DNA from: Deltaproteobacteria bacterium
GTDB taxonomy: Bacteria > Myxococcota_A > Polyangia > Polyangiales > JAFGIB01
Assembly: GCA_016929805.1 (NCBI GenBank)
Contig: JAFGIB010000173.1
Span: 1 to 45,412, forward strand
DNA: 45,412 nucleotides
Direction: 5' to 3'
The notes under the pieces are model-generated. The model was given only the letters and a program-made list of their open reading frames with translations, was not told the DNA's origin and did not search any database. Each line of letters starts with the position of its first letter. Position 1 is the stretch's first letter. The translations under genes were made by a program, and so were the position numbers. Positions 1 through 7,347 of this stretch are shown here, piece after piece.

Positions 1-131
1 GTAAAACCGGCTTTCGTCCTCGCGCCGGCTCGTCAGGTACAGCAAGTACCATCCTCGCCGGCCCTGCGGGCGCGCTCGGTTTTACAGACGAATTGGCCGC
101 CGACTTGTTTGCCCCCCTGAGCGCTTACAGT
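1..131 (-). repeat. Dispersed repeat family R1, copy A (cut by window edge)
   Basis: Read on the minus strand, positions 128 to 31 match 21824-21920 almost base for base (about 97 nt). Positions 30-1 then match the stretch starting near 22017 of that second copy. Copy A therefore lacks the roughly 95-nt module present at 21921-22015 in copy B. The element runs off the window start, so its far end is unknown. No ORF in it looks like a real gene. A third, more diverged copy starts at 22872. Confidence 0.8.
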
Positions 132-596
132 TTGCCCGGCCGCCCGCCCTCGTGTTGTTGTTCCAAATCGGCTCGCGTGGTTTGTGATCCAAATCTGATT
201 GATTCGTGTATTTGTTGACCCCAAGGGTATAGCGTTCGGCGCGATCGAAGGAGTTGCTTCTCCGCTCTTTCGGCCAATTTTCGTTTGGAAAGATCAAGCG
301 TCGTTCGGCATACAAACCCGCGCGGCGCCGAAGCGTTGCGCCCTCGGGCGACCCCGGGGCGAGACTCCATCCATTCTCTATACGACTATAGATAAAAAGC
401 AGGGTAGAAATTTAGTATCGTTAGCGTTACGATTCATCTCTTCCCTATCTCGGTGAGGGACAACGGCCGTCCGTAAAAAGCAAAAAGAAAACTATCGACG
501 GTGTTTGATCGTTTTTGGTTTTGGACGGGAAAAACAAACGATTATCGTGTTATAAACGTTGTTTATCGACAGCATGGTGTCCAACGGAGAGGATAT
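132..596. other. Intergenic DNA without a recognisable gene
   Basis: This stretch lies between repeat copy A and the RsbRD-like gene. Short open frames exist but have no protein-like composition and no ribosome binding site. The only structured sites seen are AT-rich DNA and an inverted repeat close to the downstream gene, listed separately. Confidence 0.6.
552..566. promoter_or_regulatory. 15-bp inverted repeat, possible operator
   Basis: The sequence ATAAACGTTGTTTAT is a perfect 6-bp inverted repeat (ATAAAC/GTTTAT) around a 3-bp centre. It lies 30 bp before the ATG of the RsbRD-like gene, where a repressor or activator could bind. No regulator gene is adjacent, so the role is inferred from position and symmetry only. 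Confidence 0.35.
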
Positions 597-1034
597 ATGG
601 TCAATATTTTGGTTTCGAAAAGACTCGTGGAGCTGATCGAGCGTAACGCTGACGAGTTAACCCATCAGTGGTTGGATCGCGTTCGTAAACATCCGGGAAC
701 GCCGACCTACCACACCTACGACAAGACCGAGCTCTACAACCGCGCCTACAGCGTTTACAGCCAACTCGGTAAGTGGCTTTCGACCGATACGACAAAGGAA
801 GAGATCGCTCGTATATACACCGCCATGGGAAGACAACGACACGCCGAGGGTTTTAAGCTTTCGGAAGTGATCGAGGCGCTGGTAATCACGCGCCGCGTTC
901 TGTGGTTTAAGATTCAGTCCGAGGGCTTGTTGAATACCGCGCTTGAACTTAACCTCGCTTTGGACCTGAGCAATCACATCATTCTATTTTTTGACCGCGC
1001 GACGATTTATACGGCGATAGGCTTCGAGTCTTAA
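597..1034 (+). CDS. RsbRD N-terminal-domain protein (stand-alone sensor-like)
   Basis: A 145-residue, mostly helical protein resembling the RsbT co-antagonist RsbRD N-terminal domain family. The N-terminal part has the typical 'L...I..N.d.L...W...v' pattern (LIERNADELTHQWLDRVRK). The STAS domain found C-terminal to this module in RsbR proteins is absent. The ATG at 597 is chosen because GGAGAGG lies just upstream; an upstream in-frame ATG at 501 would add a non-conserved extension. Family members are thought to sense signals or bind partners; no ligand can be named. It precedes the CoA-transferase/GNAT/deacetylase fusion by 162 nt on the same strand, so co-expression is possible, although two hairpins lie between them. 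Confidence 0.65.
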   Translation: MVNILVSKRLVELIERNADELTHQWLDRVRKHPGTPTYHTYDKTELYNRAYSVYSQLGKWLSTDTTKEEIARIYTAMGRQRHAEGFKLSEVIEALVITRRVLWFKIQSEGLLNTALELNLALDLSNHIILFFDRATIYTAIGFES

Positions 1035-1045
1035 TCGGACCGCCG

Positions 1046-1122
1046 ATGCCTGTAGGAGGCATGTCGTCGACGTTCGAAATCTTTTTCCGGATGGCCGACT
1101 GGCTCGAGAGCTCAACGAGCCA
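1046..1122 (+). terminator. Two intercistronic hairpins
   Basis: ATGCCT (1046-1051) pairs with AGGCAT (1057-1062). TGGCTCG (1100-1106) pairs with CGAGCCA (1116-1122). Neither is followed by a U-run, so they may be mRNA-processing or weak termination structures rather than standard intrinsic terminators. Confidence 0.35.
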
Positions 1123-1196
1123 ATACCGCCCGATGTACCGCGATCTAGAATTAAAAAAACCGGCAATATTAACCCTCTTTAGATTTATGAATAAAT

Positions 1197-4100
1197 ATGA
1201 TATCGTGGAAAATAGCCTATGCAAATAAGATAGTAACCGCGGAAGAGGCTCTATCACATATCAAAAAAGGCCAAACGATCTTCGTCGGTTCGGGAGCCGG
1301 CGAGCCTCGATTGCTTACGGACGCGCTCGCGAACCAAGCGACTCGATTCTGGGACATTGAGCTGATTCACTTAACTTCGGCCGGGGCGTCGAGGCTGACC
1401 GATCCGAATCTCGGAAACAATTTCCGCTATAACACTTTTTACATTGGGCGAGGGCTTCGGGACGCGGTAGCCGCGGGAACGGCCGATTATACGCCGATGA
1501 ATATCAGCGAGCTTCCCGGAGCCATGGCCAGCGGCATCGTCGAAATCGATATCGCGCTCATTCAGGTCTCGGTGCCCGACGCGTTCGGTCTGTGCAGTCT
1601 CGGAGTCTCGGTAGACGCGACAAAAGCCGCGGTGGAAAATGCGTCGCTGGTGGTCGCTCAGGTCAACGAAAATATGCCGGTCACCATCGGCGACTCGATG
1701 ATTCCGGTAGAAAACATAGATTATCTCGTGGAGGGAAAAGCGCAGCTCATCGAATTGCCGCCGTTTGAACTAGATCCCATCTCATTGACCATAGGCCGCC
1801 ATATATCAAGCTTAATCGATGACGGGATGTGTCTGCATTTTGACCGCGGTCCGATCAGCGCCGCCACCATGCGTTACCTCGACACCAAGCGAGACCTGGG
1901 TATTCACACCGATATACTTACCGACGACATTTTGCGACTACTAAAATCAAGATCGGTCAGCAATCGAAAAAAGAAGATTAATAAAGGCAAAACCGTCGCC
2001 ACCATGGTGCTCGGGTCGAGAGAGCTATACGAGACCGTAAACGCGAATCCGTTCATCGAGATTCTACCCATCGATCAGGTCAGCGATCCGTTCATCATCG
2101 CACAAAACGACAACATGGTCGTGGTGCAAACCATCCAAGAAATCGAAGTCACCGGGCTTGCGCGAGCGGAAAGAAGAGGCGTCTCTGATATTCGAGGTCT
2201 CCCAGCCAGCATGGATTTCATAAACGGCGCCAGCCGATCGAAAGGAGGGTTTACGATTCTCGCGATGCCGTCAACCACCCGGGACGGGCAACAATCTCGC
2301 ATCGTCGCCATGAGCCTGGGAGGCGGGGTCGCCTTCGTCAGATCGTCGGTTCACTTCGTGGTAACCGAGTACGGTTTTGTCAATCTCTACGGTCGCTCTT
2401 TGAGAGAGCGGGCGATCGCGTTGATCTCAATCGCACATCCGAAGTTCAGACAGCAATTGCTGGAGGAAGCCAAGCGGCTTAACTACGTGGACAAAGACCT
2501 GATGATTCCTTCGGAAAAAGGCTGTATCTATCCGCATCATTATGAATTTTATCACACCTTTAAGGACGACTTGAGGGTGTTTTTCAGACCCGCGAAGCCG
2601 ACTGACGCGAAAGAAATGCAGCGGATGTTTTACCGCTTGAGTCCTAATTCGGTGCGAATGAGATACCACGGGACGATCAAGACCTTATCTAGAAGCGACG
2701 CTCAGAGGCTCGCTCATGTAGATTATAGTCAGGATATGGCGATCGTCGGTCTGGTCGGGCCGCGCTATAACCAAACCATCATCGCTGAAGCGCGCTATAT
2801 GTACAACCCATCCAACAATATGGGAGAGTTTGACATAGTTATTGACGAAAAGTATCAGGGGCGCGGAATCGGAACTTTTTTAGCCAACCACCTTAACAAA
2901 ATCGCGTTTTCGAGAAACTTAAACGGCGTATATGCCGAGGTCATCGCTCAAAACGGAGCGACCATCGCGCTCTTGAATAAAGCCTGGCCGACGGCACAGA
3001 TCTTTTTTGACGGCGGTTCGTGTGCCTTCATCGTTCGCTTCCCGGATGAGGACGTAAGAAAGTCAAAAGACAGCATCGTGATTTATTCGGGAAGATTCAG
3101 CGACTATAGCTACGGAGAAGAACACCCTTTCCATCCGGACCGCGCAAGGGTGGCGCTGCAATTAATGAAGCAGCAAGGTTACTTGGATGAGCCCTGGATT
3201 CGCGTCGAGGAGCCCAGGATGGTCGGAAAGGAACGGCTGATCGAATCGCACAATCCTAAGTACATCGAGGCGCTGGAGGAAGCCAATTCGGGTGAATGGA
3301 AGGAGAGGTTTTTAGAATTTCACCTTGGAAACGAAGACTGCCCGGTGTTTCCGGGACTCTTCGATTATGTCCTTCTATATACCTCGGCGACCATTACAGC
3401 GGTCGATCTAATAACCAACGACAACGCGAACGTGGTATTTAACCTTTTGGGAGGGTTCCATCATGCGAGCCGGTCGTTCGCCGCGGGATTCTGTTACGTT
3501 AATGACGTTCTGGTCGCAATCGACATCTTTCTTTCCAGAGGTTTTCGAGTCGCCTATGTCGATATCGACGCCCACCACGGAAACGGCGTACAAGATGCAT
3601 ACTACGGCGACGACCGGGTCTTGGTAATATCGCTGCACCAAACGGGCAAAAATCTCTATCCCTGGTCGGGATTTGAAACCGAGATAGGCGAGGGTATCGG
3701 CAGGGGGTTCACCGTCAATATACCGCTTCCCGACGAGACCGACGACGAGGCCTTCGAGATGGTTTTTGATAGGATTGTACCGTCGGCGTTAGAAAAGTTC
3801 TCGCCCTCGGTGGTGATCGCGGTTGTGGGCGCGGATATGCACAAGTCCGATCCGATGGCGAATCTGAATCTCACCAACAACGGCATGGTTTACGCGATAA
3901 AAAAAATACGCGATTGCAGCCGGCACCTACTGCTGCTGGCGGCCGGCGGCTACGATCTGCAAGCCACGACGCGAGCCTGGGCTCGCATGTGGGCCGCGGC
4001 AAACCGCATCGACGCGCTTCCCGACTATCTGCTGGTCATCGGCGGCAGATTTAGAGAAGAGGCAGGCCGACAACACGGCGATATCGCCGATATGAATTAC

Positions 4101-4235
4101 CAAGTCTCGGGTAAGAAAAAAGAAGAGATAATACACGAATTAAACCGAATCGCCGAGTTCCACGAGCTGAAGACCCTCCCGCGTATCGGATCGAGCTCGA
4201 TAAACCCCGACGTTTTAAAACACGGCGTTCAATAA
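1197..4235 (+). CDS. Trifunctional fusion: CoA-transferase/acetyl-CoA hydrolase - GNAT acetyltransferase - AcuC/HDAC-like deacetylase
   Basis: A 1012-residue fusion of three enzymes. Residues about 1-455 are a class I CoA-transferase/acetyl-CoA hydrolase like 4-hydroxybutyrate or acetate CoA-transferase; the C-terminal signature VVTEYGFVNLYGRSLRERA is intact. Residues about 460-615 are a GNAT acetyltransferase with the acetyl-CoA loop YQGRGIGTFL (553-562). Residues about 625-960 are a class I HDAC/AcuC-type deacetylase with a complete active site: H755/H756, zinc ligands D791, H793 and D880, and the transition-state Tyr in GGY (Y919). In the CoA-transferase part, the family's catalytic Glu in the LGxHTE motif appears as Asp (D239). 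The architecture combines acetyl-CoA handling, protein acetylation and deacetylation; Acs (36047-38008), a classic target of such enzymes, is in the same window. No strong Shine-Dalgarno precedes the ATG, but the protein begins in register with the family. Confidence 0.88.
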   Translation: MISWKIAYANKIVTAEEALSHIKKGQTIFVGSGAGEPRLLTDALANQATRFWDIELIHLTSAGASRLTDPNLGNNFRYNTFYIGRGLRDAVAAGTADYTPMNISELPGAMASGIVEIDIALIQVSVPDAFGLCSLGVSVDATKAAVENASLVVAQVNENMPVTIGDSMIPVENIDYLVEGKAQLIELPPFELDPISLTIGRHISSLIDDGMCLHFDRGPISAATMRYLDTKRDLGIHTDILTDDILRLLKSRSVSNRKKKINKGKTVATMVLGSRELYETVNANPFIEILPIDQVSDPFIIAQNDNMVVVQTIQEIEVTGLARAERRGVSDIRGLPASMDFINGASRSKGGFTILAMPSTTRDGQQSRIVAMSLGGGVAFVRSSVHFVVTEYGFVNLYGRSLRERAIALISIAHPKFRQQLLEEAKRLNYVDKDLMIPSEKGCIYPHHYEFYHTFKDDLRVFFRPAKPTDAKEMQRMFYRLSPNSVRMRYHGTIKTLSRSDAQRLAHVDYSQDMAIVGLVGPRYNQTIIAEARYMYNPSNNMGEFDIVIDEKYQGRGIGTFLANHLNKIAFSRNLNGVYAEVIAQNGATIALLNKAWPTAQIFFDGGSCAFIVRFPDEDVRKSKDSIVIYSGRFSDYSYGEEHPFHPDRARVALQLMKQQGYLDEPWIRVEEPRMVGKERLIESHNPKYIEALEEANSGEWKERFLEFHLGNEDCPVFPGLFDYVLLYTSATITAVDLITNDNANVVFNLLGGFHHASRSFAAGFCYVNDVLVAIDIFLSRGFRVAYVDIDAHHGNGVQDAYYGDDRVLVISLHQTGKNLYPWSGFETEIGEGIGRGFTVNIPLPDETDDEAFEMVFDRIVPSALEKFSPSVVIAVVGADMHKSDPMANLNLTNNGMVYAIKKIRDCSRHLLLLAAGGYDLQATTRAWARMWAAANRIDALPDYLLVIGGRFREEAGRQHGDIADMNYQVSGKKKEEIIHELNRIAEFHELKTLPRIGSSSINPDVLKHGVQ

Positions 4236-4577
4236 TCGCGTGATCCGTAAGGCTCGGCGCATTATTCGAGAAGGTTCTCGGCGCGCAGCCGCCCGCCAAT
4301 CGAGGGCGCCCATCGAATTCTGTTCCCAAAAACCCTGACCGTCGGGAAAAAGAAGTGGATCCAGTTTTCCATTACTAGGCGTGCCATCTGAACTTGAAAC
4401 CTGAGTCCTGAATCCTGAGCCGTGGTTGCTGAGTCCTGAACTCTGGTTACTTTATATTTTCTAGAGAGTCACCCCGATAATCAGGTTTCGGAGACCAGGT
4501 TTCAGGGACCGGATTTCAGAATTCAGAAAAACAGGTGATTAAAGCTTGCTTATGAATAGCGCGAATTATTTGCTTCA
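4236..4577. repeat. Intergenic region with a long imperfect palindrome (4388-4526)
   Basis: From 4388 the DNA is built of degenerate CTGAGTCCTGAA-like units (clear copies at 4401 and 4429). From 4482 to 4526 the complementary units appear (CAGGTTTC twice, then TTCAGAATTCAG). The two halves can fold into a long, mismatched hairpin around an AT-rich centre. No coding potential is seen in 4236-4618. Confidence 0.5.
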
Positions 4578-4607
4578 CGCCGACGGAGTTTTTGCAACGT
4601 TAAGGTA
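4578..4607 (-). repeat. Dispersed repeat family R2, single end
   Basis: On the minus strand this reads ACCTTAACGTTGCAAAAA followed by a CGTCGG-like stretch. It matches the ends of the larger element at 38184-38376 and the sites at 25059, 33919 and 45197. It sits about 12 nt beyond the stop codon of the ferredoxin gene. Confidence 0.6.
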
Positions 4608-4618
4608 CGCCCAGCTCT

Positions 4619-5077
4619 TCAATTAACCGCGGCCGCGCTCGTCTTCGGCTTTTCAGCATATACCAACGCGCCAACCTGACACGCCTCGACACAAGCCATG
4701 GTGTCGAATCCCTCGCAATCGTCGCAGATAAAGGCAATATTGAGATCCGTATTAACCTGTATGGAGTTAAACGGGCAAGCGGGTACGCACTCCAGGCACC
4801 CGGTACACTTTTTCGGGTCAATGGTGATCTCGCCGTCCGCATGTCTGGTGATGGCGTCATCTTTACACGCCTCGATGCATTTCGGCTTCGTGCAATTCTG
4901 GCATACCAAGACATGCGGTTTGCCTTTTTTCGTCGTAACGCGTATCCGGCTGCGCGGTCTTGGCGTTTCAAGCGATGCGCTTAATATGTTTCCGGAAACC
5001 GAGTGCCTAATAGCGCACTCCACGACGCATCTCTTGCACGTAACGCACTTGTCTTTCGCGAATTTCTTTTTCAGCAT
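4619..5077 (-). CDS. Four-cluster ferredoxin, CooF/HycB type
   Basis: A 152-residue iron-sulfur protein with 16 cysteines in four groups: C11-C14-C17-C21, C59-C62-C67-C71, C91-C94-C97-C101 and C118-C121-C129-C133. That is the pattern of the polyferredoxin subunits that carry electrons for CO dehydrogenase (CooF), formate hydrogenlyase (HycB) and related oxidoreductases. No signal peptide is present, so it is cytoplasmic. It is divergent from the zinc-ribbon/CooT pair and close to the CODH/ACS cluster, which makes an electron-carrier role for CODH the best guess. The ATG at 5077 is preceded by AAAAGGAGTAGCG. A FDH- or other oxidoreductase-linked role cannot be excluded. Confidence 0.82.
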   Translation of the reverse strand: MLKKKFAKDKCVTCKRCVVECAIRHSVSGNILSASLETPRPRSRIRVTTKKGKPHVLVCQNCTKPKCIEACKDDAITRHADGEITIDPKKCTGCLECVPACPFNSIQVNTDLNIAFICDDCEGFDTMACVEACQVGALVYAEKPKTSAAAVN

Positions 5078-5294
5078 CGAACGCTACTCCTTTTGTCTTC
5101 AGACTCTTTTTTGTCGTGATCGCTCACGATCGGCGAACTCGCTATTGCATGTGCCGGTCGATTCATCCTATCAATAACCGAGAGCTCTATATTTTACTAA
5201 TAGTACATAATTCGCAACTGAAAAGATGGTTATTGTAGAGCGAAGCCATGCGATTGGGTTGTTTTCTGCTCCGGGTGTAATATAGTATTTAGTT

Positions 5295-5543
5295 ATGAAA
5301 TGCCCGGGCCAAGATACAAGGTATTGGAAGCCGGGAGATATTTTCTCGGTGCCCTGTCCTTCATGCGGCGCAACCGTCGAGTTTTTTAAGGACGAGATGC
5401 GCTTTCGGTGTAAAAGCTGTGGAAAAATCGTACCCAATCCCAAAGCTAATTTCGGGTGTGCCGAGTATTGCGAATTCGCCGACCAATGTGTAGGCCCAGA
5501 GCTCGCGAACCGACTTAGAGAAAAGGTCCAAGAAGATAAGTAA
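5295..5543 (+). CDS. Small zinc-ribbon protein of unknown function
   Basis: An 82-residue protein with two CxxC knuckles (C21/C24 and C39/C42) typical of a zinc ribbon, an N-terminal MKCPGQD motif, and three further cysteines (C55, C59, C65). It resembles short proteins found next to carbon-monoxide and one-carbon genes in anaerobes, but I know of no assigned role. It is followed 106 nt later by cooT on the same strand, which suggests a link to metal handling or CODH maturation. There is no clear Shine-Dalgarno; the start is chosen because the conserved Cys begins at residue 3. Confidence 0.65.
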   Translation: MKCPGQDTRYWKPGDIFSVPCPSCGATVEFFKDEMRFRCKSCGKIVPNPKANFGCAEYCEFADQCVGPELANRLREKVQEDK

Positions 5544-5649
5544 AACCCTCTCGCGATGCGTGCTGGTTTTAGTAGTTGGGATTTTGGTCTTAGTTCGGTT
5601 ACCATCGGAAACGAGCCAAAAATCGGGTGAGAGGTAAGGAGGACGAGCG

Positions 5650-5847
5650 ATGTGTGAATCAAACGTCTATGTGCTGCGAAACGGTAAAGAAGAACTCTTG
5701 TTAGACGACGTCGCGAGCATCGAGCCGAAAGGCGATTGTCTCGTGCTAAAAGGGATACTGGGAAAGTCTATCGAGATTAAGGCAAAACTGCTCAAGCTCG
5801 ACCTGATGGCGCATAAGGTCATTTTGGTGGATGAACCCGACCGATAA
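5650..5847 (+). CDS. cooT: CooT-family nickel-binding protein
   Basis: A 65-residue protein matching the CooT family: an MC start with Cys2, then a short beta-rich body (VYVLRNGKEELLLDDVASIE ... LLKLDLMAHKVILV). In Rhodospirillum rubrum, CooT binds nickel through Cys2 and assists insertion of nickel into CO dehydrogenase. The ATG is preceded by AAGGAGGACGAGCG, a strong ribosome binding site. It lies downstream of the zinc-ribbon gene and converges on cooC, another nickel-insertion factor. Length and residues are as expected. Confidence 0.85.
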   Translation: MCESNVYVLRNGKEELLLDDVASIEPKGDCLVLKGILGKSIEIKAKLLKLDLMAHKVILVDEPDR

Positions 5848-5863
5848 AGCGGCTGTTGCCGCT
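5848..5863. terminator. Hairpin between convergent cooT and cooC
   Basis: AGCGGC (5848-5853) and GCCGCT (5858-5863) pair around a TGTT loop, starting directly after the cooT stop. Only short A/T runs flank it, so it is a modest bidirectional terminator candidate serving both genes. Confidence 0.55.
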
Positions 5864-5896
5864 CAAAAAGCGCCGAGTAGTAGTTGCCGCCGCCGG

Positions 5897-6667
5897 TCAT
5901 TCCGTCAGAAGCCGATCCGCGATCGAGCGAAAATCGCCGGGGATTTTGTCAAGTGCATCATAAGGACGCCGCCCTTCGCGGTCAGCGTCGGCGATTTCTT
6001 CGTCGATGGGTAAGAAGCCGAGAAAATCAAAATCGGCTAGGTTCTTTTCTACAAGCGCCCGGTCCTCGGGACCGCGCACGCGATTGGCAACGATGGAAAC
6101 GCGCTTAATTCCAATGTCCATCGCCAGCCGTCGAATACGGCGCGCCGCCACTTGGCTGCGCCCCCCGGGGTCAACAACGATGATCAGCCGGTCCACGGCC
6201 CGAGTAGTGGCTCGGCCGATATGCTCTACACCCGCTTCCATATCCATCACCACTACGTCATCTCGATAAAGAATAAGATGCTGCATGAGGCTGCGTAACA
6301 CCGCGCTCTCGGGGCAAAAACAACCAGATCCTCCCTCGTCAATGGTTCCGGTTACGAGCAGCCGCACGCCGTCTCGCTCGCGGCTGAAGCGGTCCGGCAA
6401 ATCCCCGACCTCGGGATTCAATTTGAACATTCCTCCATACTGGCCGGGCTGCGCTCCGGTTCGCTCGGCGATGATATCCCGTAGCTCGATTATCGGCGTG
6501 ATCGGAGGGTCTTCGGAGACTCCGAGCGCCGACGCGAGATTCGAAACCGGATCGGCATCGATAGCGAACACGCGCTTGCCGCTCGCGGCCAGCAAGCGCG
6601 CGAGTATCGCAGAAATCGTCGTCTTACCAACGCCGCCTTTACCGCTTATTGCGAGCTTGAGTGCCAT
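5897..6667 (-). CDS. cooC: CooC-type nickel-insertion ATPase
   Basis: A 256-residue MinD/SIMIBI-class ATPase. It has the deviant Walker A GKGGVGKTT (9-17), a Walker B-like VVMDMEAGVEH segment, and the CooC-specific CxC pair C116/C118 (GCFC) that binds Ni or Zn at the dimer interface. CooC proteins use ATP to mature the nickel sites of CO dehydrogenase, and relatives do so for acetyl-CoA synthase. It is the last gene of the main minus-strand cluster, 17 nt after the DUF3786 gene. A second CooC-like protein is encoded at 15407-16162; the two may divide labour between CODH and ACS. Confidence 0.9.
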   Translation of the reverse strand: MALKLAISGKGGVGKTTISAILARLLAASGKRVFAIDADPVSNLASALGVSEDPPITPIIELRDIIAERTGAQPGQYGGMFKLNPEVGDLPDRFSRERDGVRLLVTGTIDEGGSGCFCPESAVLRSLMQHLILYRDDVVVMDMEAGVEHIGRATTRAVDRLIIVVDPGGRSQVAARRIRRLAMDIGIKRVSIVANRVRGPEDRALVEKNLADFDFLGFLPIDEEIADADREGRRPYDALDKIPGDFRSIADRLLTE

Positions 6668-6684
6668 GTTCCCTGCAAAAATCT

Positions 6685-7338
6685 CTACTTAGCCGAGGCG
6701 GCGTTTGCCACGTAGCTTACAACCAATCCCGCGAGGACCGCGATATCCTCCGCGTCAAAGAATCCCTGGATGCGTTCCCCGAGCAAAACCGATGCGTCAG
6801 CCGGAAATTCGTCGTCGCCTCGCCAAAGTACGAGGTAAAGGTCAGCGAAAGGAAAAGCTCGAACGCTAACGGCCCGGTCGCCCAACGTTGCCGGCTCCGC
6901 TCCAATGACCTTGGCGGCCTCGACTATGCGCTCGGGATCAGAGCCGAATATCTTGAGTAAGTACTGCTTGGTACGTCGCTGATAGGCGGCGTCGTAGAAT
7001 CTTCCATCCGGTATCTCGCAGTACGCGATGACGCGATCGGAATCCGGAACGGGGCGAGTGGAGCAGAGATAATGAAGGATTAGTATTTGTTCCCATAACG
7101 CGGGCGATTCCTCCGCGACCCCTCGGCGTACAATACCTTCAGGATGGGTGACCTCAACGCTTTGCCCGAGGTAGGGAACAGAGACAACGCTCTGTCCCAC
7201 TTCGCCTCTTCGGACCTCTGCTCCCGCGCGAGCCGCTTGCCTCTGAGGATCGAGAGACTTCCACTGTTCCCGAGCTAGGCCTAGGGCAACCTCGTAGTTG
7301 TCTTGTTCGATCAGTTCCGGCTTGGCTGAGAGCGTCAT
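6685..7338 (-). CDS. DUF3786-family protein
   Basis: A 217-residue soluble protein that I assign to DUF3786 by overall pattern: a short N-terminal helix, the QSVVSVPYLGQSVEVTHPEG beta segment, the WEQILILHYL helix and the LYLVLWRGDDEFPADASVL stretch. The function is unknown. The family is recurrent next to corrinoid and acetyl-CoA pathway genes in anaerobes. Its gene starts 9 nt after the acsE stop, implying translational coupling and a role in corrinoid or methyl-group metabolism. No metal-binding Cys cluster, signal peptide or membrane segment is visible. Confidence 0.72.
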   Translation of the reverse strand: MTLSAKPELIEQDNYEVALGLAREQWKSLDPQRQAARAGAEVRRGEVGQSVVSVPYLGQSVEVTHPEGIVRRGVAEESPALWEQILILHYLCSTRPVPDSDRVIAYCEIPDGRFYDAAYQRRTKQYLLKIFGSDPERIVEAAKVIGAEPATLGDRAVSVRAFPFADLYLVLWRGDDEFPADASVLLGERIQGFFDAEDIAVLAGLVVSYVANAASAK

Positions 7339-7347
7339 TCTTCGGCG

